64,000 nt of DNA from Owenia fusiformis (lineage: Eukaryota; Annelida; Polychaeta; Sabellida; Oweniidae), in assembly GCA_903813345.2 (NCBI GenBank), contig CAIIXF020000006.1, positions 28,217,936 through 28,281,935 on the forward strand, read 5' to 3'. Position numbers and translations under genes: made by a program. Shown in pieces: positions 45,734 through 56,759 of the stretch (positions within the stretch are counted from its first letter, which is position 1; each line of letters starts with the position of its first letter). Below the pieces are notes generated by a model, which had not been told where the DNA came from, made no database searches, and worked only from the letters and a program-made list of their open reading frames with translations.

Positions 45734-48700
45734 ATGAAGTTTGTCGTAAGGAGCTCCAGGAATGGCGTCAGGTCAGGTGTGATTACAGAGTTACCTGGGA
45801 GGCCAGATGTTACTATAGAAACACCAATGTGCATGGTGTACAGCCGCACAGGTACAGTAAAAATCACATCTTTCTGTAAATATATATCACTGGCAAACCT
45901 TCACTTAAGATTTAAGATTTTACCATGATTGAAATTCCTTACTTTAATTATTTTAGCTCAGTGGTCGAGCACTTCCGGAAAGTGAGAGGTCGTGGGTTCA
46001 ATCCCCACTAGAGTGGACTGACTTTTTCACACCAACCCTTGGAAAAAAACTGCATTTTGTGTTTTCATTAAAACCTATTTAAATTTTCTGTTTGCTTTGA
46101 ATGGATTGAGAACCTTTTATTTTATTTAAAGCTAAATTTCAATTTTCTTTTCAGGTAGTGTTCCTCACCTGACACCAGATGTCGCCTCCAAAATAGATGG
46201 CACCCCTCTCATCACACACATTCCTATTAATTCCCTGTGAGTTCATTACTACTAACTTATGTGTCTGATTGGCACACAGAAACTAGATACTATACTAGAT
46301 ACTATAGATACTGGATACTATACTATACTAGATACTATAGTAAGAATTTAATGGGGAAAAACTTACGGAAAATATTTTCATATATCACGTTTCTTGTGAA
46401 AGAAAATGAAAAGGCAACGAAAATGCAAAAAAAAGTTTAGTTGTGGATTATTCTGCTCTTTCTGAGACACATTAAGTTTTGACAATTTTGAATATTTGGT
46501 GACAGACCTTTTGAATGTCATAATGACCCTTTTGAATGTCACACAATGAGCCTTTTAAATGTCACAATGACCCTTTTTAATGTCACACTAACCTTACATG
46601 ACTTCAAGAGCTTTGTATTTGTGCTCTGGAGTGGCCAGTGTATTTTAACTATTTTCTTTCTGTAAGTGTATGTATGATACTTTCAGGATTGGCCATCTAT
46701 CTGCTGTAAAGCAATGTAAGAAAGGAATCAGGGATTTTGCTGTTCTGGGGGTAAGCATGTGTTGGAGAATAAAATAGAATCTCCCTACATCTGATCATCC
46801 CACCCAGCATGTCGCCCAGCCCACCCCAGCAGGCTCGTAGCCCCCTGGCCAAAATTCTTTCAAAATCATTCAGTTTTCACCATTTTGAGCTCAAGATTGT
46901 CAAATGTGACCCCTTGGGACATTTTCTTGGGAAATGCTGACTATGTAAAATAATTTGTTGAATGTGAGTGGAGGAGAAATGAGGTGCAGGAGACCTAACA
47001 ATAACTAACTAGGATGAAAATGATGATTTAAGTGCACATTGAACATGAATACTATATTACTATTTACTATGTAATAAATTTTATAGATTATAAGGTGAAA
47101 AAAATTGAATTCAGTAAACCAATATACACATACAAGTCACATATTTATTTTAGAGGAAATTCTAAATTAATTAGGTCCACACATGATCAATGTACACTCC
47201 CCCCATGAATTTTGCAATCAGAAGTTTTCATATATTTGTATTTCTTTAGGACACATTGCTCTATGGCTCTCTCCAAGACCCTGCAGAACCTGTATTCCCA
47301 GGGAAGAATGACAAACATTCCGTTGCAGTCTGGAGTAAAGGAGGAAGGATAAGTGTAAGCATTTTGTATTTGGTTAAGTAGAACATGCTGAAGGGAATTT
47401 GTCAGCATTGTTGCATGTGATTGGTCAACATGGCTGCATTGTTGCATGTGATTGGTCAACATGGCTGCATTGTTGCCTGTGATTGGTTAACATGGTGGCA
47501 TTGTTGCCTGTGATTGATCAACATGGCTGCATTGTTGCCTGTGATTGGTCAACATGGTGGCATTGTTGCCTGTGATTGGTCAACATGGTGGCATTGTTGC
47601 CTGTCATTAGTCAACATGGCTGGATTGTTATCTGTGATTGGTCAACATGGCTGCATTGCTGCCTGTGATTGGTCAACATGGTGGCATTGTTGCCTGTCAT
47701 TAGTCAACATGGCTGCATTGCTGCCTGTGATTGGTCAACGTGGCTGGATTGTTGCCTGTGGTTGATCAACATGGTTTCATTGTTGCCTGTGATTGATCAA
47801 CATGGCTGCATTGTTGCCTGTGATTGGTCAACATGGTTTCATTGTTGCCTGTGATTGATCAACATGGCTGCATTGTTGCCTGTGATTGGTCAACATGGCT
47901 GGATTGTTATCTGTGATTGGTCAACATGGCTGCATTGCTGCCTGTGATTGGTCAACATGGTGGCATTGTTGCCTGTCATTAGTCAACATGGCTGCATTGC
48001 TGCCTGTGATTGGTCAACATGGCTGGATTGTTATCTGTGATTGGTTAACATGGTGGCATTGTTGCCTGTGATTGATCAACATGGCTGCATTGTTGCCTGT
48101 GATTGGTCAACATGGTGGCATTGTTGCCTGTCATTAGTCAACATGGCTGCATTGCTGCCTGTGATTGGTCAACATGGCTGGATTGTTATCTGTGATTGGT
48201 CAACATGGCTGGATTGTTATCTGTGATTGGTCAACATGTATATTTATGAATTATGGGTTTAAGCTGCTACTGGTGATCAGAGTCAGTTTGTTGACAAATT
48301 ATATGCATGCTTGGTGGTAAATACAAATTCAATGAAGTTGACAACAATTTCAACATTGACTACGATTTGTCTTGACATGAGCAATAATACCTAAATGAAA
48401 GCACTGAACCCTTTAGCGGGTGTATTTTACTCAACTTTTTTACTCAAGTTTTGTCATGGCATGATCAAAACAAATTGTCCTCATCAGAGTGAGTTTGAAA
48501 AGTTCACTTTTGAACATTTCCTAGTTAAAGAGAGAATCAGATATAGCAAGCAGGCTAAACAAAAAATTGTTTCAATTTTAGAATATTTTTGGCTCATGTC
48601 ATTCCTTGTCATGCCTATTTTCTAAAAATCACAAAAGTGCATACTTTATTCCAGGAAAACTAAAGATTTTTTCAATAATGAATTATATTTCTATAAGAAT

Positions 48701-51000
48701 GATTATTTCTTATTATTTGAGAGATTTTAAACATTTTCACTCATTTTTCCACTTTGAATCATTAATAACTTCACCAATTTAAAACATATTGTGAATCTTT
48801 TGGGAGATATTGTATTTGATATTGTAAGGAATAGATTGGTAGGTCAATTATACATGTTGCTTGTAATTTTGTCACCCCCTATAGATCAGATTCTGCCTTT
48901 AAGTATTCATTGTTTTGATAGAAGTCAAATACAGTAACAGATAGATAATTTAGTTGAGAGAACAATGTTCCCTCTCACCGATATATGCTGATACTTAGTG
49001 ATATGTGTTAAATGAATGTTTAGAAAAACTTCACTTAGATTCTCATTTTTCAGGTGAATCCTGAGATGTATGTTGAAGTCCAAGAGGCATTTAAATTTGA
49101 TTGGTTCGCTGCGCTGAGTGATGGAGACACTGACAAACAGACATCAAGAAAGCGTGTTCGTAAATCAGTTGATAGAACTTTACAATGGCTGGATGAATCC
49201 ATTGAAAAACTTCAAAAATCAGATGCAAGTCTTTGTAACCTAACTATTATTAAATGTAAAAGTTATAAAGCGATTTTGTTCATATTTGATATATGAAAAT
49301 TCATAAGCATGGCACTCTGTCTAATGGCACTTTGGCTAGTAGGTGGCAGGGTGGCCATTTTGAAAAATGGCCGCCATTTACATGCACATGTGATTTTGTT
49401 GAAATTTTATATGTGCCTTCTAAGAAGCTTATTACAATTTCTTATGACAATTTGGCTAGTGAGTGACCATTTTACGATTTTTGCTATAACTGAAAAACTA
49501 GTGGAAGGATTTTGTAAAAATGGCAGCCATGGATGTTCGATGCAATTTGCTATGCTTTTGCGTTGCTGTTATCTAGTTTTACTTGTCATTTCATGTTTAT
49601 TTGTGGTAACCAATTGAAATTCATCACGTCTCCAGGTGCAAAGCAGTGAACGCCTGTTTGGTGTCCTTGAAGGGGGGTTTGAGATTGACCAGAGAGTCCA
49701 TTCTGCAAAAGAGACAGCTCTGAGGCCTGTTGCAGGTAACTTACACAGTAGAGTTTAGATACGTTAATATGTCATATTTGAGGGGTTGAATTAGTCCACT
49801 TCTGGTATAGTAAACTATTATCAATTATAATCTCCAACTTTTTTTGTGGACTAAGTTTTGTGATTGGCATTTTTTGTGGAAGGTTATTGGTGTTTGGTGG
49901 TGACATTTTGCTTGTTAGTATGCAGGATTCTTTAGCATTACAACTGTTTAACTTTTTCTTTTGTTTTCATTGCAGTAACTTAAATATATTATTCCAGATT
50001 TTTGATTTTTTTGTTTTAGGATTTTGCATAGAGGGGTTCAACACTGCAGGACCAGAGACAGAGAAAGTGGACTTCACAGAGATAAAATCCATCTTACATG
50101 AGACCCTAGTACGATATTTTACAATAGCCTTTATGGTATTGCGAGAGCCAATCACATAAAAATAATGATAAATGGTTGAGCCAATCACATTTGAGTATAA
50201 AATAGATTAAGGGAGGAGAGAGAGGATGATACAAAATGAAAATATTGAATTATGGGAAAGCTTGCTTGAAGTTATTTTGAATGGCACTTCATATAAGAGT
50301 TGTCTCTTATTTCCAATTTTATTTATTTTCAGACGCATTTACCAAGTGAAAAACCAAGAATCATGCACCAAGTATGGCCACCACACCTTGTGTTAGAGGC
50401 CTTAGAAGCTGGGATAGATATATTTGACAGCTCATTTCCTTATATAGTCACAGAACGAAATGCTGCGTTGATATTTGATTTTAAATACAACGGAACAAGA
50501 TCTCAGGTTATAAAGCCCAATGGTGGGAGTGATTCTGAGTCTGCCACTCGGGTGGGGTATGAAATTGATCTCAAGGATAAAAGGTACATTTTTCTTTACA
50601 TATGTAAATTCTTGTAAACTTGCAGACACTAACAAGATAGATTTAAAGTGATTGCCCAATTAATATATCAAAGACTGTGGTAAGGGAATTCAGAGTAGAT
50701 TGCAACTAGCTTACAGATATCTGCATTATCAATTTCCCTTCATTGGGAACAAAATCAAATTAAATAGACATTTTCCTCTACTCCCAAATATCCTGTTTTT
50801 ACATCCATGTTTCCACCCCTTATACACTTTTCCCCTGTTGAAATGTTGAATGCTTTAAGATGTATGTTTTGCAGGTTTGAGAGTGACTTTAGTGGATTAC
50901 TGGCAGGTTGTAGCTGTTACACATGTAGGAACTTTACAAGGTCATATATATGTCATCTTGTCAACACTAGGGAATTACTTGCATCTGTCCTGCTTATGAT
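45734..51000 (+). CDS. QTRT2: Queuine tRNA-ribosyltransferase accessory subunit 2 (3' incomplete)
   Basis: Nine phase-matched exons: 45734-45851, 46155-46236, 46687-46750, 47250-47354, 49054-49224, 49636-49735, 50020-50108, 50333-50583, 50875-51000; about 368 residues. Recognisable motifs are D-W/F-x-L-S-D-G-x near exon 5, [18 protein letters not shown]-x-V-T-E-R, and the zinc site C-S-C-Y-T-C in exon 9. QTRT2 pairs with catalytic QTRT1 at mitochondria to exchange queuine for G34 in tRNAs with GUN anticodons. Exon 5 appears to use a GC donor (GAT|GCAAGT), since only that ends in the phase needed by exon 6. The exon following 51000 (with the zinc-ligand His of the M-M-H-N motif) was not found. 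The start is the second of two adjacent Met codons (45731 and 45734). Confidence 0.9.
45950..46020 (+). repeat. tRNA-like sequence (SINE head or tRNA pseudogene)
   Basis: TAGCTCAGTGGTCGAGCA (A box) and GGTTCAATCCCCAC (B box) are spaced as in a tRNA, with paired D and T stems and a CACT/AGTG anticodon stem. The acceptor stem does not pair, and U33 of the loop is C, so it is not a functional tRNA. It lies in the first visible QTRT2 intron. Confidence 0.7.
46270..46590. repeat. ACTATACTAGAT microsatellite and 26-bp CCTTTTGAATGTCA repeat
   Basis: A short TACTATACTAGATAC tract (46285-46340) and four diverged copies of GACCCTTTTGAATGTCACA (46500-46590) in one QTRT2 intron. Confidence 0.6.
47395..48238. 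repeat. 31-bp minisatellite with higher-order structure in a QTRT2 intron
   Basis: About 27 back-to-back copies of TGATTGGTCAACATGGCTGC plus ATTGTTGCCTG with no spacers. Variants (GTGGC, GGATTGTTATC, CATTAGTC) recur in the same order, for example 47620-47750 and 47900-48030, showing block duplication. Every copy holds ATTGG, the complement of CCAAT. All three forward frames are mostly open only because 31-bp periodicity lacks stops. Confidence 0.92.
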
Positions 51001-51397
51001 GTAAGTATATGTCTATGTGAGCATCTATTAGGTGAATGGCTCGCTAATTTAAACAATTCTCTTTTACAGACTTATCTCTAATTTAAACAATTCTCTTTTA
51101 CGGACTTATCTCTAATATTAATGACAATCTAATATGAATGACAATCTAATGTGAACATCAATCAGGTGAATGTCTCTCTATGTGAACACTTTAATATGAA
51201 CACCTCTCTAATATGAACACCTTTCTAAACTTGAGCACTCCTAGAAAATATATTTTTAATATGAACAAATCCCTAATATGAGTTCCTGTACTGCGAACAC
51301 CTCTTATATATGTGTGATGTGAAATTTTGTAACAATCAAATGAACAATACAGATATTTTTTGTTATTTAAAAACAGATATTTTATGGAATGATGAAT

Positions 51398-54090
51398 CTA
51401 AGATAATTCTTTAGTCTTAAATAGTGTAATAACCGCAGTGCCTTTCATCATTTTAATGTACCCACTGTTATCAATAGATATGTCACTTGTCCCAACAGCA
51501 CACTGCCAGGGTGCTTCATTTGTCTTCTCAAATGTCTTCCTAATGTGGGCTGCAACTGCAAAGACGTTGTCAAACTTATATAGTGCTTCTCTGGTGCAAT
51601 TCATAGCTTGTTCCCTCTTGCTGGTTGATATGTAAGGAGGACTATCATCGTCCAATTGGCTTGATTTATCCATTGGTGATATATTATTGTAATTGTGCAT
51701 AGCCTCATCTGGAATACAATTTAAACAATTTGGGAGTTAACGCTGCTATATTTATGTAGTCTGTATGTTTAAACCAAAGGATGATGTACCAGAAGGCATA
51801 CACAAGACTTATATTAGTACTTATTTCTACTGGTTAGTTATAAACCAGTTATCAGATTATTTTTTGATACTGTAGATTGGGTTAATTTAGTGCTAATTAA
51901 TTTGGCAATATGGCGGCGATTTAATTTGGCGATTAATCTACAGTATACGTTCAAACAATTATCTTGTCCAGATCAGAAGTAACTGACTCTGGCATCTGGG
52001 TCAGAGCCCATGTCAAACCCTGGATAAAGAAGATTCTGTGCATGCGGGAAGTACAGGATTGGTGAACTTTTTTCAATTTACCTACCATGCACTGGAATAC
52101 ATGTGCAGTTGGCACCATCAGGTTCACATTTGCCATACTCCATTCTACTTGATACTAAAATATTTAACCCCTTATTAGGTAATACATGTATGTAAATACA
52201 GTCGTTATAACAATATTAAATGTGATATGAAAATGATTTTGGTTAAAGTAAAAGCAATAGTAGAATAATCTTTTTTATTTAAGTAGTTTTCTAAAAAAAG
52301 TGTGAGTCAATTATGTGCTGTTTTATATTGTACTTTTATATTGTATTGGTATAATACATGTAGCTACGAGCCATCATTTTTAAAACAATAGTTATGTTAA
52401 AGGAGATAAATGAAGTGTCCTAGTTTCATTGCAGAAATTCTGATTATCTGAAATTGATAAAACTATTCTTATGTTCTAATCCCACATTATTAACACCATT
52501 GAAATGTACGGATTAATCACCTTCTGCTAGGTTGTGTGTTCTGTAGACAACATACACAAGTTTGCCTTTTCTGAATCTGACAAAATAGATGCTGTCAAAT
52601 CGGACAGAGTAGCCAAAACGACCATGTTTACCGGCCATGCACTGCCATGGGGAGCCAAACTGTGCATTTAAGTCATGCCTTATTTGGCTACATGTTGCCG
52701 TGGTGCTTGTTTGTACCATGGTAACATGTTGGATGATATTGATCACCTCTATTCTCATTTTCTCGTATTCTAAAAGTATTATACACAGGTGAAATATTAA
52801 GCTTAAATTTGGATGATAAAGGTTATAAAATCAAGAAAACAAAAAATCTTTTAAAATTCTTCTACCGGAAATCTGCCATGCTGAAACAAAGACATCATGT
52901 CTTTGTTTCCAGTGACCTTGCCACTATGGTTGATAACAATGAATTACTATTAAAACTTACTACAGCATTCACAATTGCTTTGTATCGAAGAATTGCTGCC
53001 AGTTGCAGGTCGTGCTACCACTGGAAAATATATTTGTAAAAAAATTATTTGATATTGATTAAAAGTTTTTGATGAATAATTTTGTTCAAAAATTTAAAAT
53101 ATTTTACATATTTGATGATGAAAATCCATATTATTTCAACTGGCAGAATTGAACATCACATATTTTATAGTAAAATGTAAAACTGTCAATGATGAAAGCA
53201 GCTTTTGTTTCCCTCAACAGCCTAGTATTCAAGTACAAAAGTTCAAAAGAACCATGAAACAATTTAGTTCACCAACATGAAAAATGACACAAAGCAAAAC
53301 TTGAAGAATTTCATCGATGTAATTGTGTTTCATATAAAAGAAAAATAATATCTTCAGGAAATTGAACCGCTGCACCAAATAAATGATCTCACAATACTCA
53401 TTTTCTTTTTATATATCATGTTAAACAACAAAATAAAATTGAGCCTATGGTAAATACATTGTGACCTCAACCTCAACTAAAGTTCACTTTTCTTTCAATT
53501 TTGCCACTGTTTAAACAAAAAATAAAAGATAAGATAGACATAATAAAATGATTGTACTAGCCTTTTTTAGTTAAAAATGTCATTGTTAATCCTACAGCAC
53601 CGCCTACCACTATAGCTAGTCCTAATATTATAAAAAGTAGAATTTTCTTTTTCTTAACAGTAGTTCTGCTTTGATTATTCTGACATTGCATATGATCATC
53701 ATTTATCTGCTGGTATTCATGAATCATGCTAGACACTGCTCTAGAATGCTCCCTATTATTATTTTCAACATTGGCAGCTCTTAATAGTGTGTTGTTTGAT
53801 TCATCCTCAGTGCCTGTATCAATGAACCTAACAGGTGTTTCAACATCATTATTAATGGAGTCAGTTATAAGAATGTCTGCTCTTTCAGTGTCTGATTCAT
53901 TGCTCTGTTCTCCCTCAGTTACTTCTTGTAAGCTAGACTTTTCACTTTCAACTCTCTGGTCATCTACCTTGATGAGTCTTGTATATAGAGGCTCTTCTTC
54001 CTGAGCATTGTCATTATTTACAGTTATGTCAATGTACCGTAGAGGAGTATCACCATTTATGTTATTAGAGACGATCATTCGACAGGTCAT
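51398..54090 (-). CDS. Membrane-anchored protein with two tandem dynein-light-chain-like domains
   Basis: Exons (minus): 54090 to about 53558, 53020-52961, 52769-52521, 52154-52086, 51708-51398 (TAA/TGA-type stop at the 3' end). Exon 1 encodes an acidic N-terminal region with two P-L/V-R-Y/F-I-D repeats, then K-K-K-K and a span of about 23 hydrophobic residues, so type II topology. Exon 3 holds a DYNLL-like domain (I-R-H-D-L-N-x-Q-F ... P-W-Q-C-M-A-G ... I-Y-F-V-R-F). Exon 4 adds a small Cys-rich linker (C-T-C-I-P-V-H-G). Exon 5 holds a second (H-I-R-K-T-F-E-K ... P-W-Q-C-A-V-G). Cytosolic DYNLL has W-H-C-x-V-G at this place. Exons 2-5 are phase-consistent; the exon 1 to 2 junction is not (phase 2 meeting phase 1), so that border or the presence of one more exon is uncertain. 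Function unknown. Confidence 0.7.
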
Positions 54091-54234
54091 CTCGACAGAA
54101 TAATTGAAAAATTATCAAGTTTTTCTTTATTATTACTTCATATAATTTGTTTGTATAGTAGTACTTCCTATGATTTCTTCATTATAATGTGTTTTGATAA
54201 AGGATCTTATTTTTGTTAAACTACATATACTATG

Positions 54235-54974
54235 AAAAGGAGGAGGGAAATAGCGCAACAGATTTTGGACAGTCATATGTTGGATTTGGGCCATTTTCTG
54301 AGGATTTAAACAATTGCATATGTTAAGCCAATGCATTACCTCCAGGAAAATCACTTCTAGAGATAATAAATTAATTTCGACTTTGAGACAGGGTAGATGG
54401 AAACAACCCGCCCGCATGTTTTTTCTGAAATGTTTTCCTAATTTTCGACCCTACCCCTTCCATCCCTGCTTTTTTAATTTTTCTTGCATCAATATGTTGT
54501 GTTTTGACACATAGTTAACCACTTTAAAGGAATAAGTGATTCCTTCAGGGGTTTTAAAGATACCCATTATGGGTGACCAAACTTAGCTGAAAGCAATGAT
54601 TTTTCCCTATGGGAAAATAACATGGGAAATATTGTTTTCCACTTTATCTAAAAGGAATCATTTATTCCTTTTAAGGGATTAACTGTGTGTCAAAACGCAA
54701 CATATTGATGCAAGAAAAATTTAAAAAGCAGGGATGGAAGGGGTTGAAAATCAGGAAAACATTTCAGAAAAAACATGTCGGTGGGTTGTTTGCATCTACC
54801 CTGTCTCAAAGTTGAAATTATTTCATCATCTCTAGAAGTGATTTTCCTGGAGGTAATGCATTGGCCTAACATATGCACCTGTTTAAATCCCCAGGAAATG
54901 GCCAAAATCAAACATATGACTGTCTAAAATCTGTTGCGCTAATTTCCCTCCTCCTCCTAATTTCCCTCCTCCTT
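54235..54974. repeat. 740-bp palindrome
   Basis: Arms of about 330 bp, beginning GGAGGAGGGAAATAGCGCAAC on the left and mirrored on the right, with a loop of about 80 bp near 54570-54650 containing GGGAAAATAACATGGG. Arm divergence is visible (a few percent). No target duplication seen. The short reading frames in each arm are mirror copies. Confidence 0.8.
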
Positions 54975-55456
54975 TATTAAATTAAGACAGACACCAGAGG
55001 AAATAAACTGACTGGTTATTTATCAAAACATAAAAATGCTGTGTTTTTCTTTGGTTGATCTCAAACTTATAGTAACATTATAAATTCATGATTGATTTTG
55101 GATACACCATGTAATGAAAATAAGACCCTTTAATGATATTTAAATCAAAACGAAAGTACAAATAATATTTTGTCATTAAAGTCAGTGATTCATTGATTCT
55201 TTGAGGCCTGAGGAATTAAATATATGTTTATTGGTGCCTGGCTAGTCATCCAAAACCTTCCTGGTGTGACCAAATTATTTTGAGATATTTCTTTAATTTT
55301 GAAATGTGTTTCTGTATTTTAGGATAACAAAAACAACCCACTTCACTTTGTCAACATAAAAATTTATTATGAACATTCAAATTATAAACAAGTTATCAAA
55401 ACACTTGAACTTGAGATAACAACAATTATTACCATACATAATTATATTGTCATATA

Positions 55457-55617
55457 CAGTGAAGCCTGTGAAGTGGAACACCTCTGTAAGTGGAACCCTT
55501 TTCGAGTCCAAAGACCAAATGACTAAATGTAAAAATATACCTTTATAAGTAGAACACCTCACACGTGGAACACTTTTTAGATGTACCAAAGGTGTTCCGC
55601 TAAGACAGGTTTTACTG
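55457..55617. mobile_element. Tigger/pogo-like MITE
   Basis: 161 bp with ends CAGTGAAGCCTGTGAAGTGG and the complement CAGGTTTTACTG, flanked by TA. The CAGT...CCTGT.AAGTGGAACACC pattern is typical of pogo/Tigger-type Tc1-mariner termini. A second copy is at 60636-60794. Confidence 0.75.
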
Positions 55618-56759
55618 TAATTATAAGACATTGCTACTGTACAGCACCACCAGTACATAATTTAATACAATAATCAAAACTTCAAAGTCATAAATGGAGA
55701 TACGTCGTACGTATAATCCACTCGAAAGATGAATTTAGGTTTAGCATACTTTTCAGGAGAAATCCATCATAAATCTTGATAAACTATTTTCAGACTTCGA
55801 GGTTAGTGTATTAATGTGCTGCATGTATTTTGTATAAGTAACTCAACATGTGTGAAAACAGATAAAGTGTATGGTTAATGGTATTGATAGATATTTGAAT
55901 AAACATTCTTGATATTAGAGTTGGTTTTCTTTAAAAGGATTTTTATGTACTGTTGGTGGGTATCAATTGCCAACACTGTTAATGTAATAATAAATGATTA
56001 TGATAATAAATAAATAAAAAATAAAAAAATTATTTAACTTAAACAGCTTTATATTTATTTTGATGTGTCAAATAAGTAGAAGAAAGGGTTTCATCTTTTA
56101 CAAAATTAAATTTTGACAAAATATTCTCTGAAAATGTTAATGTTTCAAATATTTTTATATTTGCAGACACAATGTTCATCATTACTTTGAGTTTTTCCGG
56201 CACATTCGTCTCTCGATACAAGAAGATAAATTCCTAGAGTTATTGAAGCTGATTAACTCTCAGAGAAATGTTCCAGAAAAAACTTAGGACATCAGATGTC
56301 AGAGGCTGTAATAAGGAGGATAAAAATGGCAGTAAATTGGACAGTGATTATCTACTTACGCAAGACAGTGAATTTTCATTGGAACTACATGCACAAGGAA
56401 AGCTCATATACGTGTATACAAACTGAGTTTACAGAAGAGAGCATCCACAATCTAGACTGAGTGCAATATAACAAAATAGTGCATATATTGATTAGACTGA
56501 GTATATATTGATTAGACTGAGTGGAAATTAACAGGAGAATGCATCTACAGGTTAGGCTCAGTCCAAAATGACAAGAGAGTGCATATACAGACTGAGTGAC
56601 ATATATTATGACTGAGTGTCATATATTAATATATTAAAAAAATTCAACCAGCAGATATAGATATTCATAGTAGAGAATATATAATCCCAATAAAGCAGTG
56701 AAGAAGATTAATAGAATCTCTGGCCCCTGTGAAATTGGATAAACAAAATATGCAATAAA

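Noticed and set aside
45950-46020. Functional tRNA gene
   Set aside because: The acceptor stem does not pair and U33 is missing, so it is more likely a SINE head or pseudogene.
47514-48226. Several overlapping open frames of 60-83 residues
   Set aside because: They are produced by a 31-bp tandem repeat without stops; the translations are just the repeat in different frames.
47395-48238. CRISPR-like array
   Set aside because: Units are contiguous with no unique spacers, no cas genes are present, and the DNA is clearly animal.
53557-53570. Stop codon ending the first exon of the dynein-light-chain-like gene as a complete small protein
   Set aside because: The downstream exons on the same strand are phase-linked and no independent start fits them well, so I prefer a spliced gene; the junction remains unresolved.
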